A DNA stretch of 64,000 nucleotides from Roseovarius sp. ZX-A-9 (GTDB lineage Bacteria; Pseudomonadota; Alphaproteobacteria; Rhodobacterales; Rhodobacteraceae), in NCBI RefSeq assembly GCF_028369135.1, contig NZ_JAPWHW010000001.1:434001-498000 (forward strand), written 5' to 3'. The notes under the pieces were generated by a model, which was given only the letters and a program-made list of their open reading frames with translations, was not told the origin of the DNA and searched no databases. The position numbers and the translations under genes are program-made. Each line of letters starts with the position of its first letter. Position 1 is the stretch's first letter. Below are positions 1 through 8,161 of this stretch, piece after piece.

Positions 1-1
1 C

Positions 2-130
2 ACGCTGGCCTACATCGTGCGCGCCGTCTCACCGGGCAGCTATCACCACCCGGCCGCCACGGTAGAGGACATGTACCGCCCGCAATATCGCGCAAACACC
101 GATACCGGCACCATGACCGTGACCGAGTAA
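2..130 (+). CDS. C-terminal end of an alpha-2-macroglobulin family protein (partial)
   Basis: The window opens inside a reading frame that ends with TAA at 128-130; about 42 residues are visible. The segment has the aromatic/proline pattern ending in YRPQYRANTDTG that closes bacterial alpha-2-macroglobulin (YfhM-type) proteins. These large periplasmic protease traps are commonly encoded directly upstream of pbpC, as here (47 bp before the pbpC frame opens). Family knowledge says the protein guards the periplasm together with PBP1C during wall damage. Only the tail is seen, so the thioester region cannot be checked. Identification rests on the tail and on the pbpC neighbour. Confidence 0.75.
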   Translation, partial: TLAYIVRAVSPGSYHHPAATVEDMYRPQYRANTDTGTMTVTE

Positions 131-164
131 GGCGTCAGGCCGCTATTGCGCCCTCTCCCCGACC

Positions 165-188
165 GGGGTCCGCCAGAATGCGGACCCC
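165..188 (+). terminator. hairpin between the macroglobulin gene and pbpC
   Basis: GGGGTCCG at 165-172 pairs perfectly with CGGACCCC at 181-188 around an 8-nt loop. No U-run follows, so it may slow transcription or shape translation of pbpC rather than terminate. It encloses the ATG at 178, which argues that pbpC translation starts further downstream. Confidence 0.4.
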
Positions 189-213
189 GCAAATGACAAA
201 GGCAGACAGCCCG

Positions 214-2259
214 ATGCGGCTTGACCGGCTCCTACTTGTTCTGGCCCTGGCGCTGACCCTCGGCGGCTATAGCCGCGACCGGCTCGACCTCTGGGTAGAC
301 GCCACCCGACTGCCGACCCTACTGAGCGAGACATCGACCGAAGTGCGCGACCGGGAGGGCCGTCTGCTGCGGGTCTATACTGTTGCCGACGGACGCTGGC
401 GGCTGGCGGTCACGCCGGACCAGGTCGATCCGGGTTATCTCGAAATGCTGATTGCCTACGAGGATAAACGCTTTCGCAGCCATGCCGGGATCGACCTGCG
501 CGCCATGACCCGCGCCGCATTGCAGGCCGCGTGGAACGTCGGGATCGTCTCGGGCGGCTCCACACTGACGATGCAGGTCGCCCGCCTGTTGGAAGAGAGC
601 GGCACCGGCCAATGGACGGGCAAGCTGCGCCAGATGCGCGTGGCCCTCGCCCTAGAACGCAAGCTGACCAAGGATCAGATCCTCACCCTCTACCTCACCC
701 ACGCCCCCTACGGCGGCAATATCGAGGGAATCCGCGCTGCAACGCTGGCCTGGTTCGGCAAGGAACCGCGCCGCCTGACCCCGGCCGAGGCCGCTCTGTT
801 GGTGGCCCTGCCGCAATCGCCGGAGGCCCGCCGCCCTGACCGCGCCCACGCCGCCGCCCGCGCCGCCCGCGACCGGGTGCTGGAGCGTGTCGTACTGGCC
901 GGCAGGCTGTCGCCCGAAGCCGCCGATGCCGCGCTGACCGAACCGGTGCCAACCGCGCGCCGACCATTCCCCGCCATCGCCCCGCATATGGCCGACCGCG
1001 CGCGCGCCGCCGCCCCCGGACAGACCCATCATCAGCTGACCCTTGATGCATCGCTTCAGGCCAAGCTCGAGACGCTGGCGCAAAAGGCCCTGCGCGGTCT
1101 GCCCGACAGCCTCTCGGTCGCCATCGTGCTGGCTGATCACCGCAGCGGCGAAATCCTCGGCTCGGTCGGCTCTGCAGGGCTGGCTAACGCAGACGCCCGG
1201 CAAGGCTTCATCGATATGACGCAGGCGTTGCGCTCGCCCGGCTCCACGCTCAAACCGCTGGTCTACGGGCTCGCCTTCGATCGCGGGATGGCGCACCCGC
1301 AAACCCTGATCGACGATCGCCCCGTTGCCTTTGGCCGCTACGCCCCACAGAATTTCGACGGCCGTTTTCGAGGTGAGCTGACAGTGACCGATGCCCTACG
1401 CCAGTCGCTCAACATACCCGTGGTCCTGCTGATGAACGAAATCGGCCCGGCACATCTGATGGATGCCCTGCGCCGCGCCGGGGCACAGGCTACCTTACCC
1501 GGGGATCGCGCCGGGCTGGCGGTGGCGCTGGGCGGCGTCGGGATCAGCCTGACCGATCTGGTGCAGGTGTATGCCGCCCTCGCCAATGGCGGCGAGTCGG
1601 TGCCGCTCTACTGGCGCGATCCTGCGCCAACCGGTGCACGCCAGCGCATTCTCAGCCCCTCGGCAGCCTGGCAGGTGGGCGATATCCTGGCCGGACTAGC
1701 GCCGCCACCCAACGCCCCGCGCCGCGCACTTGCCTACAAGACCGGCACTTCCTACGGCCACCGCGATGCCTGGGCCATAGGATATGACGGCGCGCATGTG
1801 GCCGGTGTCTGGATCGGGCGGCCCGACGGCACGCCGGTGCCCGGCGCCTTTGGTGGCGACCTGGCCGCACCAGTCCTCTTCGAGGCGTTTCAGCGGCTGA
1901 AAGAGGCGCGCGATCCGCTGCCCGCCCCGCCGCCCGAAACCCTGATCGTTTCGACAGCGGACCTGCCACAGCCCTTGCGCCGCTTCACTCCGCGCGACGC
2001 GGTCTTTAGCGCCGCGCCAGACGCGCCCAAGCTGATCTTCCCCCCCGACGGCGCACGCCTTGTCGCCGACGAACACGGGGTCCCGGTCAAAGTCCGCGAC
2101 GGCAAACCACCCTTCACATGGATGGCCAACGGCACACCCCTGCTGACCGGCGTGCACACACGCCAAGCCCGGTTGATCGGCCTCGGCGCCGGTTTCTCAC
2201 AACTCTCGGTGATCGACGCCGCGGGGCGCACGTCGCGGGTCACGATCCGGCTGGATTAA
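214..2259 (+). CDS. pbpC: penicillin-binding protein 1C, peptidoglycan glycosyltransferase/transpeptidase
   Basis: Bifunctional class A PBP anchored in the inner membrane by one N-terminal hydrophobic segment (about residues 5-20). The glycosyltransferase domain shows the EDKRF motif with its catalytic Glu near residue 83. The transpeptidase domain has SPGSTLK with the acylated Ser near residue 344 and the KTGTS box near residue 509. A C-terminal PBP1C beta-domain follows (about 590-681). At 681 aa it is a little shorter than E. coli PbpC. ATGs at 178 and 193 are also in frame; 214 is preferred because AAAGG lies upstream and a hairpin covers 165-188. It follows the macroglobulin gene, the usual pairing. 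Function is well supported; the start is less so. Confidence 0.92.
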   Translation: MRLDRLLLVLALALTLGGYSRDRLDLWVDATRLPTLLSETSTEVRDREGRLLRVYTVADGRWRLAVTPDQVDPGYLEMLIAYEDKRFRSHAGIDLRAMTRAALQAAWNVGIVSGGSTLTMQVARLLEESGTGQWTGKLRQMRVALALERKLTKDQILTLYLTHAPYGGNIEGIRAATLAWFGKEPRRLTPAEAALLVALPQSPEARRPDRAHAAARAARDRVLERVVLAGRLSPEAADAALTEPVPTARRPFPAIAPHMADRARAAAPGQTHHQLTLDASLQAKLETLAQKALRGLPDSLSVAIVLADHRSGEILGSVGSAGLANADARQGFIDMTQALRSPGSTLKPLVYGLAFDRGMAHPQTLIDDRPVAFGRYAPQNFDGRFRGELTVTDALRQSLNIPVVLLMNEIGPAHLMDALRRAGAQATLPGDRAGLAVALGGVGISLTDLVQVYAALANGGESVPLYWRDPAPTGARQRILSPSAAWQVGDILAGLAPPPNAPRRALAYKTGTSYGHRDAWAIGYDGAHVAGVWIGRPDGTPVPGAFGGDLAAPVLFEAFQRLKEARDPLPAPPPETLIVSTADLPQPLRRFTPRDAVFSAAPDAPKLIFPPDGARLVADEHGVPVKVRDGKPPFTWMANGTPLLTGVHTRQARLIGLGAGFSQLSVIDAAGRTSRVTIRLD

Positions 2260-2584
2260 CGCTTTTAGGTCTGATCTGAAGCGCAGATCAGTTGCTAAGC
2301 GCCCGCAACGCCCAAAAAGGCGCGCTCGGAATTGGATACGTCTCAGAAAAAATTTGACTGTCTTCTTGGACCCATCCAAGCCCAGTGCCCAAGGCGGTCA
2401 GCGCGCGCCTGCCTGCGTTATCGCCGGACGATCCACTTCGCGTCGCGCCCGCTCAAGGTCAGAGTCGGCTGGTCTTTCCAAAACGGGCTGGTGTAAGGAA
2501 CGGCAGCGTCTGCTCCGACCGCCGTTCCGGCGTGCACTGCGAGTGGCGTCGACGCATAACACGAACATTCAAGGTGAAGACACG
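2260..2584. other. 325-bp intergenic region upstream of the aldehyde dehydrogenase
   Basis: No convincing gene is seen. CTGATCT at 2271-2277 pairs with AGATCAG at 2285-2291, a weak stem after pbpC without a U-run. GGAACGGC at 2497-2504 pairs with GCCGTTCC at 2521-2528 across 16 nt, a possible leader hairpin or operator for the following gene. The reading frame of the downstream gene is open upstream to 2354, but that extension lacks ALDH-like sequence. Confidence 0.5.
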
Positions 2585-4072
2585 ATGAAGGATTGGAGCT
2601 CGGCCGCGACCTCTCTTTATGACGGCGGGTTCCGCCGGATGTTTATCGACGGGCAATGGTGCGAAGCACGCTCGGGCGAGGTGATCGAGGCGCGCAACCC
2701 CGCAGATGGCAGCCTGCTGGCCACGGTACCCAAGGGGGGTACCGCCGATATCGACGCCGCCGTGAGCGCCGCTCGCAAAGCCTTCGAAGGTCCGTGGGCC
2801 AAATGGACCCCGTTCGAGCGTCAGGCGCTGCTGTTGCGCATCGCTGATCGGTTCGAGGCAGAATGGGAAGATCTCTGCCTGTCGGACACGCTCGACATGG
2901 GGATGCCGATCCAACGCACGTTGGCCAACAGCCGGCGCGTTCTGGGGATGCTGCGATTTTATGCCGGGCAAGCGGTGGCCATTCATGGCGCCACGATCCC
3001 GAATTCCTTTCCCGGTGAGATTTACTCCCAGACAGTGCGCGAACCCATCGGCGTGGTCGGGGCGATCATCCCGTGGAACGCGCCGATTGCCGGGTCGATC
3101 TGGAAGATCGCACCGGCCATCGCGACCGGCTGCACCGTTGTTTTGAAACCGTCCGAGGAAGCCTCGCTCACCGTTCTGATGATCGCCCGGATCATGCAGG
3201 AGGCGGGCCTTCCTGATGGCGTTCTGAATATCGTGACGGGCTTGGGCGCCGAGGCAGGCGCCGCGCTGGCCGAACACCAGGGCGTTGACAAGATTGTCTT
3301 CACCGGATCGACCGCGACGGGACAGGCGATTGCCCGCGCAGCCACCGGAAACCTGAAGCGGGTCTCGCTGGAACTTGGCGGGAAATCCCCCGTTATCGTC
3401 TGCCGCGATGCCGATATCGAGAAGGCCGTGCCGGTCGCGGCGATGGCGGTTTTCGCCAATTCCGGACAGATCTGCATCGCTGGCTCGCGCCTGTTCGTGG
3501 CTCGCGAAATCCACGATGAATTCGTGCGCCGGGTGGCCGATTACGCCGCTGCGTTGCGGATCGGGCACGGGATCAACGAAGACACGGATATCGGCCCGAT
3601 CATTTCCGCGCGTCAGGCCGAGCGTATCGCAGGCTTCCTTTCGGTCGGCCCAAAGGAAGGCGCAGAGGTGCTGACCGGCGGCGCGCGCGCAGAAGGCCCC
3701 GGCCTTGAGGGCGGGCATTTCTTCCAACCCACGGTGCTTGGCGGCGTGACCGACCAGATGACCGTGGCGCGCGAGGAAATCTTCGGCCCCGTCATCTCGG
3801 CCCTGCCGTTCGACAGCATCGACGAGGTGGTCGCGCGTGCCAACGATACGCCCTATGGGCTGGCGGCGGGGGTGTTTTCGACCCACCTAGGCACCGCGCA
3901 TAAGCTGGCGCATCGGCTCAAGGCCGGGTCGGTCTGGGTCAACATGTATCACGCGATTGATCCCGCCGTACCCTTCGGCGGCGTCAAGATGTCGGGCTAT
4001 GGCCGCGAAGGCGGAACCGAGCATATGGAAGAATATCTGGACACCAAGGCGATCTGGATCAACGCGGATTAA
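2585..4072 (+). CDS. NAD(P)-dependent aldehyde dehydrogenase
   Basis: Oxidises an aldehyde to the acid with NAD(P)+ in the cytoplasm. The 495-aa product has the family layout: catalytic Glu in ELGGK (about residue 263), nucleotide-binding FTGS, and nucleophile Cys in GQIC (about residue 297). The ATG at 2585 follows an AAGGTGAAGA ribosome-binding site and starts at the usual ALDH N-terminus; the frame is open upstream to 2354 but that part is not ALDH-like. It lies 33 bp before a 3-hydroxyisobutyrate-dehydrogenase-like gene and a TRAP transporter, suggesting one catabolic operon. The physiological aldehyde is unknown. Betaine, semialdehyde and vanillin-type dehydrogenases share these motifs. 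Confidence 0.9.
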   Translation: MKDWSSAATSLYDGGFRRMFIDGQWCEARSGEVIEARNPADGSLLATVPKGGTADIDAAVSAARKAFEGPWAKWTPFERQALLLRIADRFEAEWEDLCLSDTLDMGMPIQRTLANSRRVLGMLRFYAGQAVAIHGATIPNSFPGEIYSQTVREPIGVVGAIIPWNAPIAGSIWKIAPAIATGCTVVLKPSEEASLTVLMIARIMQEAGLPDGVLNIVTGLGAEAGAALAEHQGVDKIVFTGSTATGQAIARAATGNLKRVSLELGGKSPVIVCRDADIEKAVPVAAMAVFANSGQICIAGSRLFVAREIHDEFVRRVADYAAALRIGHGINEDTDIGPIISARQAERIAGFLSVGPKEGAEVLTGGARAEGPGLEGGHFFQPTVLGGVTDQMTVAREEIFGPVISALPFDSIDEVVARANDTPYGLAAGVFSTHLGTAHKLAHRLKAGSVWVNMYHAIDPAVPFGGVKMSGYGREGGTEHMEEYLDTKAIWINAD

Positions 4073-4105
4073 GCGCCGCATCGAAGCATATAAAAAAGAG
4101 AGATC

Positions 4106-4993
4106 ATGGAAATGCATGTCGGTATCATCGGCGTCGGCCTCATGGGGCACGGGATCGCCCGCAACGTTCTAAAGCGTGGCGGGTTCACGCTCAGCTTTCT
4201 TGACCATCCGGGCAACCAGCCCACGGATGAAATCCTGGGGCTTGGTGCACGGCCCTGTGCCACCCCGGCCGAGGTGGCGGCGGCATCTGATGTGGTGATC
4301 CTCTGCGTCACCGGCTCACCGCAAGTCGAAGCGATCATTGCGGGCGCGGATGGGGTCGCCTCGGCGATCCGGCCCGGCGCCGTGGTGGTGGATTGCTCGA
4401 CCGCGTTGCCGGATTCGACCCTGCAGATGGGAGAGATCATCACGCAGGCGGGCGGCGCCTATATCGACGCGCCGATGACCCGAACGGCAAAACACGCCCA
4501 TGAGGGCAAGCTGAACCTGTTGGTTGGCGGCCCGGCGGACGCGCTGGAAAAGGTGCGCCCTGTGCTGGCGTCCTTCACCGAGAAGGTCGATCACGTCGGC
4601 GCGCTTGGTCATGGTCACCGGCTCAAGCTTTTGCACAACTATGTTTCGGTCGGCTTCATGACCCTGCTGGCCGAGGCCGCGGCCCAGGCCGCGGATGCCG
4701 GGGTCGACCCGCAGGTTTTCGTCGACGTGCTGGCCGGGGGCGGCGGGGCCAGTGCCGCGCTTGATCGCCTTGCGCCCTACATCGTTTCGCAGGATCGCGA
4801 CGGGCTGCCTTTCGCGGTCTCTAACGCGCAGAAGGACATCGATTACTATCGCGCCATGTCCGAGGCATCAGGCGCGCAGACAGTTGTTGCCGACGGGGTG
4901 TCGGCGGCTCTTGCAAAACCGGTCGAGGCGGGGCTCGGAGAGGCCTACGTGCCGGAACTGGTCAAGCTGTTCCGAAGGAGAGCGGACAGCTAA
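4106..4993 (+). CDS. NAD(P)-dependent beta-hydroxyacid dehydrogenase, 3-hydroxyisobutyrate dehydrogenase family
   Basis: Predicted soluble 295-aa oxidoreductase interconverting a beta-hydroxyacid and the corresponding semialdehyde. Residues 5-12 form the Rossmann loop GIIGVGLMGHGIA. The family substrate motif appears as DAPMTR near 127, and a helical C-terminal domain carries the catalytic-Lys region near HRLKLLHNYV (about 170). RBS-like AAAAAAGAGAG precedes the ATG. The family includes 3-hydroxyisobutyrate, tartronate semialdehyde, glyoxylate and 2-(hydroxymethyl)glutarate dehydrogenases, so the substrate is not fixed by sequence. Position between an aldehyde dehydrogenase and a TRAP transporter fits a catabolic step on an imported carboxylate. 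Confidence 0.85.
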   Translation: MEMHVGIIGVGLMGHGIARNVLKRGGFTLSFLDHPGNQPTDEILGLGARPCATPAEVAAASDVVILCVTGSPQVEAIIAGADGVASAIRPGAVVVDCSTALPDSTLQMGEIITQAGGAYIDAPMTRTAKHAHEGKLNLLVGGPADALEKVRPVLASFTEKVDHVGALGHGHRLKLLHNYVSVGFMTLLAEAAAQAADAGVDPQVFVDVLAGGGGASAALDRLAPYIVSQDRDGLPFAVSNAQKDIDYYRAMSEASGAQTVVADGVSAALAKPVEAGLGEAYVPELVKLFRRRADS

Positions 4994-5039
4994 TTCAACC
5001 GGGTGGTAAAGCCCCGCATCGCTGGTTTGTGTCGCGGGG

Positions 5040-5068
5040 TTGCTACTCACAAGCTCCTTGTGTAGCAA
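5040..5068 (+). promoter_or_regulatory. imperfect hairpin upstream of the TRAP binding protein
   Basis: TTGCTAC (5040-5046) plus CACAAG pairs with CTTGTG (5057-5062) plus TAGCAA (5063-5068), interrupted by a bulge. A second pair, CCCCGC and GCGGGG, spans the bases just before. Such stems ahead of a binding-protein gene often stabilise that part of the mRNA. Confidence 0.4.
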
Positions 5069-5095
5069 ATCCAAACGTCAATTGGGAGGACGACC

Positions 5096-6076
5096 ATGAC
5101 ATTCTTTACTCGCGGGCTGGTTTCAACCGGCCTTTTCATTGCAGCAAGCTTTCCTGCCTTCGCTCAGACCGAGGTGAAGATCGGTTACGCGCTTGCCCCC
5201 GACAGCCACTACGGCGTCGCGGCCAAAAAGTTCGAAGAAGTCGTGACAGCCGAAACCGGCGATGACTTTTCATTCAAGCATTTCCCGTCGTCCGGCCTGG
5301 GCGGCGAGCGTGAGGTGATCGAAGGGCTTCAGATCGGCACCATCGAGGCGACCATCGTTTCCTCGGGCACGCTGGCGAATTTCGTCCCGGAAACGGGCGT
5401 GTTCGACATTCCTTTCCTGTTTCGTGACCTCAGCCATGCGCGCGACGTGCTCGATGGGCCGGTCGGGCAGGATATCCTTGCCAAGTTCGACAGCGTCGGC
5501 CTGAAGGGCCTGGCATGGGGCGAGCAGGGCTTCCGCCACATCACCAACAACCGCAACCCGATCCACACTCCGGCGGATGTGGAAGGGCTGAAGATCCGCA
5601 CCATGGAGAACCCGGTTCACCTTGCCGCGTTCAACGCGATGGGTGCCGCGCCGACCCCGATGGCATGGCCGGAAGTGATCTCTTCGCTGCAACAGGGCGT
5701 GATCGACGGGCAGGAAAACCCGCTGTCGGTGATCGTTTCGGTGAAGCTGAACGAAGTGCAGAAATACCTGACCCTCTCGGGCCACGTGTATTCGCCCGCG
5801 ATGCTGCTGGTCTCGAAGCCGTTCTGGGACGGGCTGAACGACGAGCAGAAAGCCGCCTTCCAGAAGGCCGCGAACGAGGCTGTCGCCGAGATGCGCGGTT
5901 ACGTCGATAATGTCGAGACAACCGGCGTCGAAACGCTGAAAGAGCGCGGCATGGAAATCAACGCGCTTTCGACCGAGGAAAAGGCTGCGTTCCAAGCCTC
6001 CATCGCGTCGGCCTATGAGGGCTATTACAAGACCTATGGCAAAGACCTTGTCGACTCGATCGTGAACTTCGAGTGA
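5096..6076 (+). CDS. TRAP transporter substrate-binding protein, DctP family
   Basis: Periplasmic receptor of a tripartite ATP-independent transporter that hands a carboxylate to the membrane subunits encoded next. The 326-aa product begins with a signal peptide cleaved after SFPAFA (about residue 23). A conserved Arg in KIRTMENP (about residue 165) is where DctP-type proteins usually clamp the substrate carboxylate, followed by the family motif around QQGVIDGQENP. ATG follows a strong GGGAGGA site. The order P-Q-M with strong hairpins on both sides of this gene fits higher expression of the receptor than of the permeases. The ligand cannot be told from sequence. Confidence 0.93.
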   Translation: MTFFTRGLVSTGLFIAASFPAFAQTEVKIGYALAPDSHYGVAAKKFEEVVTAETGDDFSFKHFPSSGLGGEREVIEGLQIGTIEATIVSSGTLANFVPETGVFDIPFLFRDLSHARDVLDGPVGQDILAKFDSVGLKGLAWGEQGFRHITNNRNPIHTPADVEGLKIRTMENPVHLAAFNAMGAAPTPMAWPEVISSLQQGVIDGQENPLSVIVSVKLNEVQKYLTLSGHVYSPAMLLVSKPFWDGLNDEQKAAFQKAANEAVAEMRGYVDNVETTGVETLKERGMEINALSTEEKAAFQASIASAYEGYYKTYGKDLVDSIVNFE

Positions 6077-6083
6077 TAAAAAC

Positions 6084-6111
6084 GCGTCGGTGCCGCCCTT
6101 GGCGCCGACGC
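6084..6111 (+). promoter_or_regulatory. strong intergenic hairpin between TRAP receptor and permease genes
   Basis: GCGTCGG (6084-6090) pairs with CCGACGC (6105-6111); the stem continues inward with TGCC/GGCG to about 11 bp around a 6-nt loop. No U-run follows. Likely an mRNA-stabilising or attenuating stem that sets receptor above permease levels. Confidence 0.6.
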
Positions 6112-6130
6112 ATTCCCCGGGGGGACGCCC

Positions 6131-6658
6131 TTGAAACGGCTCGAAAACCTTTTCGTCACGCTGAACGGCTGGGCGCTTGTTCTGATGCTGTCGGCGATGG
6201 CGATCATCGTCGGGGCCAATATCTCGTTGCGCTATCTGACCGGGCATTCGCTGCCATGGGCAGATGAGGCCGCGCGCTACCTCATGATCTGGCTCACCTT
6301 CACCAGTGCTGGTCTGATCCTGCGCACCGGCGGGCATGTCGCGATCACCAACCTGCAAGATGCCCTTTCCGAATCCAGACAAAAATTCATCAGGGCGTTT
6401 ATCGTTCTCATCCTGCTGACCTTCTTTGCATTCATGGTTTACGTCGGCTGGCAATATGCCCAGCGGATGCAGTATCAGGTGACCCCGGCGCTGCGGTTGC
6501 CGTTCATCTATGTCTATGCTGCGATGCCCGTGGGCTTTGCGCTGCTCATCGTCCATCTGCTTTTGATCGCGCGCCCCTTTATTCAGGCGGGCGCGTACAA
6601 GTCGCTTCATTCCTTCGGCGTCGAAAACGATGCCCTGCCGGGCGGCGCCAATGGCTGA
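6131..6658 (+). CDS. TRAP transporter small permease subunit, DctQ family
   Basis: Four-helix membrane subunit that pairs with the large permease. The 175-aa product shows hydrophobic segments at about residues 12-32, 48-68, 90-110 and 128-150, and the family pattern WADEAARYLMIW. It starts with TTG at 6131, placed 3 nt after a GGGGGGAC ribosome-binding site; no ATG fits. The stop codon at 6656-6658 overlaps the ATG of the large permease gene by 8 nt, so the two are translationally coupled. Belongs to the same operon as the receptor gene 54 bp upstream. Confidence 0.88.
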   Translation: MKRLENLFVTLNGWALVLMLSAMAIIVGANISLRYLTGHSLPWADEAARYLMIWLTFTSAGLILRTGGHVAITNLQDALSESRQKFIRAFIVLILLTFFAFMVYVGWQYAQRMQYQVTPALRLPFIYVYAAMPVGFALLIVHLLLIARPFIQAGAYKSLHSFGVENDALPGGANG

Positions 6659-7934
6659 AATCCTCTTTCCCGCGCTGTTCCTGCTTCTGGCGCTTGGGTT
6701 GCCGGTGGCCTTTGCGATGGCGATTGCCGTTTTCGCCGCGATCACGCTCGCGTCGAACTATCCCGCCCTTGTGGTGGTAAAAGAGATGTTCTCGGGGCTC
6801 GATAGCTTTCCTTTGCTGGCAGTTCCGTTCTTTATCCTTGCCTCCGAGATCATGACCGGGGGCGCGGTGACCCATGCCATCCTGCGGCTGTCGCAGTCCC
6901 TCGTGGGGCATATGCGTGGCGGGCTGGGGCATGCTAATGTCATCAGCTCGGCCATGTTCGCCGGGATTTCCGGCAGCGCGCTGGCGGATGCCGCCGGTCC
7001 TGGAACTATGATGATCCGGATGATGGAAAAGGGTGGCTATGACCGCCCCTATGCCGGTGCGCTGACGATTGCCAGCGCCGTTGTCGGGCCGATCATTCCG
7101 CCCTCCATCACCATGATCATCTATGCCATGCAGGATCAGAACGTCTCTGTCGGCTCACTGTTCATGGCCGGGGTTCTGCCGGGCCTCCTGATCACAGCGA
7201 TGGTGCTGATGGCCAATGCGCAGGTCAGCAAGCGCCGCAACTATTCTTCGGGGCAGGCCATGCCGCCCCTGGCCGAGATCGCGCGGATTGCCTTCTATGC
7301 GCTGCCGGCGCTGGTGCTGATCGTGCTGATCGTGGGCGGGATCCGTTTCGGGGTGTTCACTCCCACCGAGGCTTCGGTCATCGCGGTGTTCTACGCCTTG
7401 GTGGTCGGCATGTTCGTATACCGCTCGCTGCATCTGCGAGACCTGCCCGGCATCGTGTTGCGCGCGGCGATGACCTCGGGGGCGGTGCTGCTGATCCTGG
7501 GCGCAGCGCGCGCCTTTGCCTGGATCCTGATCATCGAGAGCGTGCCGCAGTTTCTGGCCGAGACCATCATCTCGTGGGACCTGTCGCCGATCGTATTCCT
7601 TCTGACGGTCAACCTGCTGCTGATCGCATTCGGCCTCTTCATGGACCCGCTGCCCGGGGTGATGATCCTGGTGCCGATCCTCGCGCCGATCAGCTATGCT
7701 CTTGGGATCGACCCGAACCATTTCGCCATCATCGTGATCGTCAACCTGACGCTCGGGCTGACGACGCCACCGGTCGGAAGCCTGATTTTCGTCGTCTCAT
7801 CGACAGTCGGGCTGAAACCATCGACCCTGGTTCGCGAGATGCCACCGTTTTTCATCGCCCTCGCGGTCGCGCTTTTACTGATCACCTTCGTGCCGATCCT
7901 GTCGACATGGCTGCCCACTGTCAGCGGCTTCTGA
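6651..7934 (+). CDS. TRAP transporter large permease subunit, DctM family
   Basis: Cytoplasmic-membrane sodium-driven transport subunit. The 427-aa product is almost entirely hydrophobic with roughly 12 segments, and includes the DctM signatures SGSALADAAGPGTMMIRMM-like (about residues 103-121) and IIPPSI (about 147). The ATG at 6651 lies inside the end of the small-permease gene; a second in-frame ATG at 6630 gives an unlikely 7-residue extension. It closes the transporter unit. With the two dehydrogenases upstream and the Mo-hydroxylase operon 227 bp downstream it may import the substrate of one of these pathways. Confidence 0.93.
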   Translation: MAEILFPALFLLLALGLPVAFAMAIAVFAAITLASNYPALVVVKEMFSGLDSFPLLAVPFFILASEIMTGGAVTHAILRLSQSLVGHMRGGLGHANVISSAMFAGISGSALADAAGPGTMMIRMMEKGGYDRPYAGALTIASAVVGPIIPPSITMIIYAMQDQNVSVGSLFMAGVLPGLLITAMVLMANAQVSKRRNYSSGQAMPPLAEIARIAFYALPALVLIVLIVGGIRFGVFTPTEASVIAVFYALVVGMFVYRSLHLRDLPGIVLRAAMTSGAVLLILGAARAFAWILIIESVPQFLAETIISWDLSPIVFLLTVNLLLIAFGLFMDPLPGVMILVPILAPISYALGIDPNHFAIIVIVNLTLGLTTPPVGSLIFVVSSTVGLKPSTLVREMPPFFIALAVALLLITFVPILSTWLPTVSGF

Positions 7935-8093
7935 CGCGTCCGCATCGCCCAACGGACTCCAGCGCGACTTGTCAGTAGGCCAATCGAACCTACGGCGTAC
8001 TCTCGATGTTAGTGTTGCTTGTCTCTGACAGGCTTCGAATGGGTTTGTCGTTGTACATCGGCAAAAGGTCTACCGGTGGAGGCGGCGCCGCAG

Positions 8094-8107
8094 GTGCGAT
8101 ATCGCAC
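8094..8107. promoter_or_regulatory. 14-bp perfect palindrome, candidate operator of the Mo-hydroxylase operon
   Basis: GTGCGATATCGCAC is perfectly self-complementary and lies 55 bp upstream of the chosen start of the FAD-subunit gene, in an otherwise featureless 227-bp gap. A TTGACA hexamer occurs at 8118-8123 but no good -10 box follows. A dimeric GntR/TetR/IclR-type repressor is a reasonable guess; no regulator gene is adjacent. Confidence 0.45.
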
Positions 8108-8161
8108 AATAGTTCGGTTGACAGCCCGCCGGTGCCGGGCGCACCATCCGGGCACGGAGCC

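Noticed and set aside
2354..2584. N-terminal extension of the aldehyde dehydrogenase frame
   Set aside because: Sequence is Arg/Ser-rich and unlike ALDH; a good ribosome-binding site precedes the ATG at 2585.
8118..8123. TTGACA as a promoter for the Mo-hydroxylase operon
   Set aside because: No acceptable -10 sequence at 16-18 bp, so the hexamer alone is not enough.
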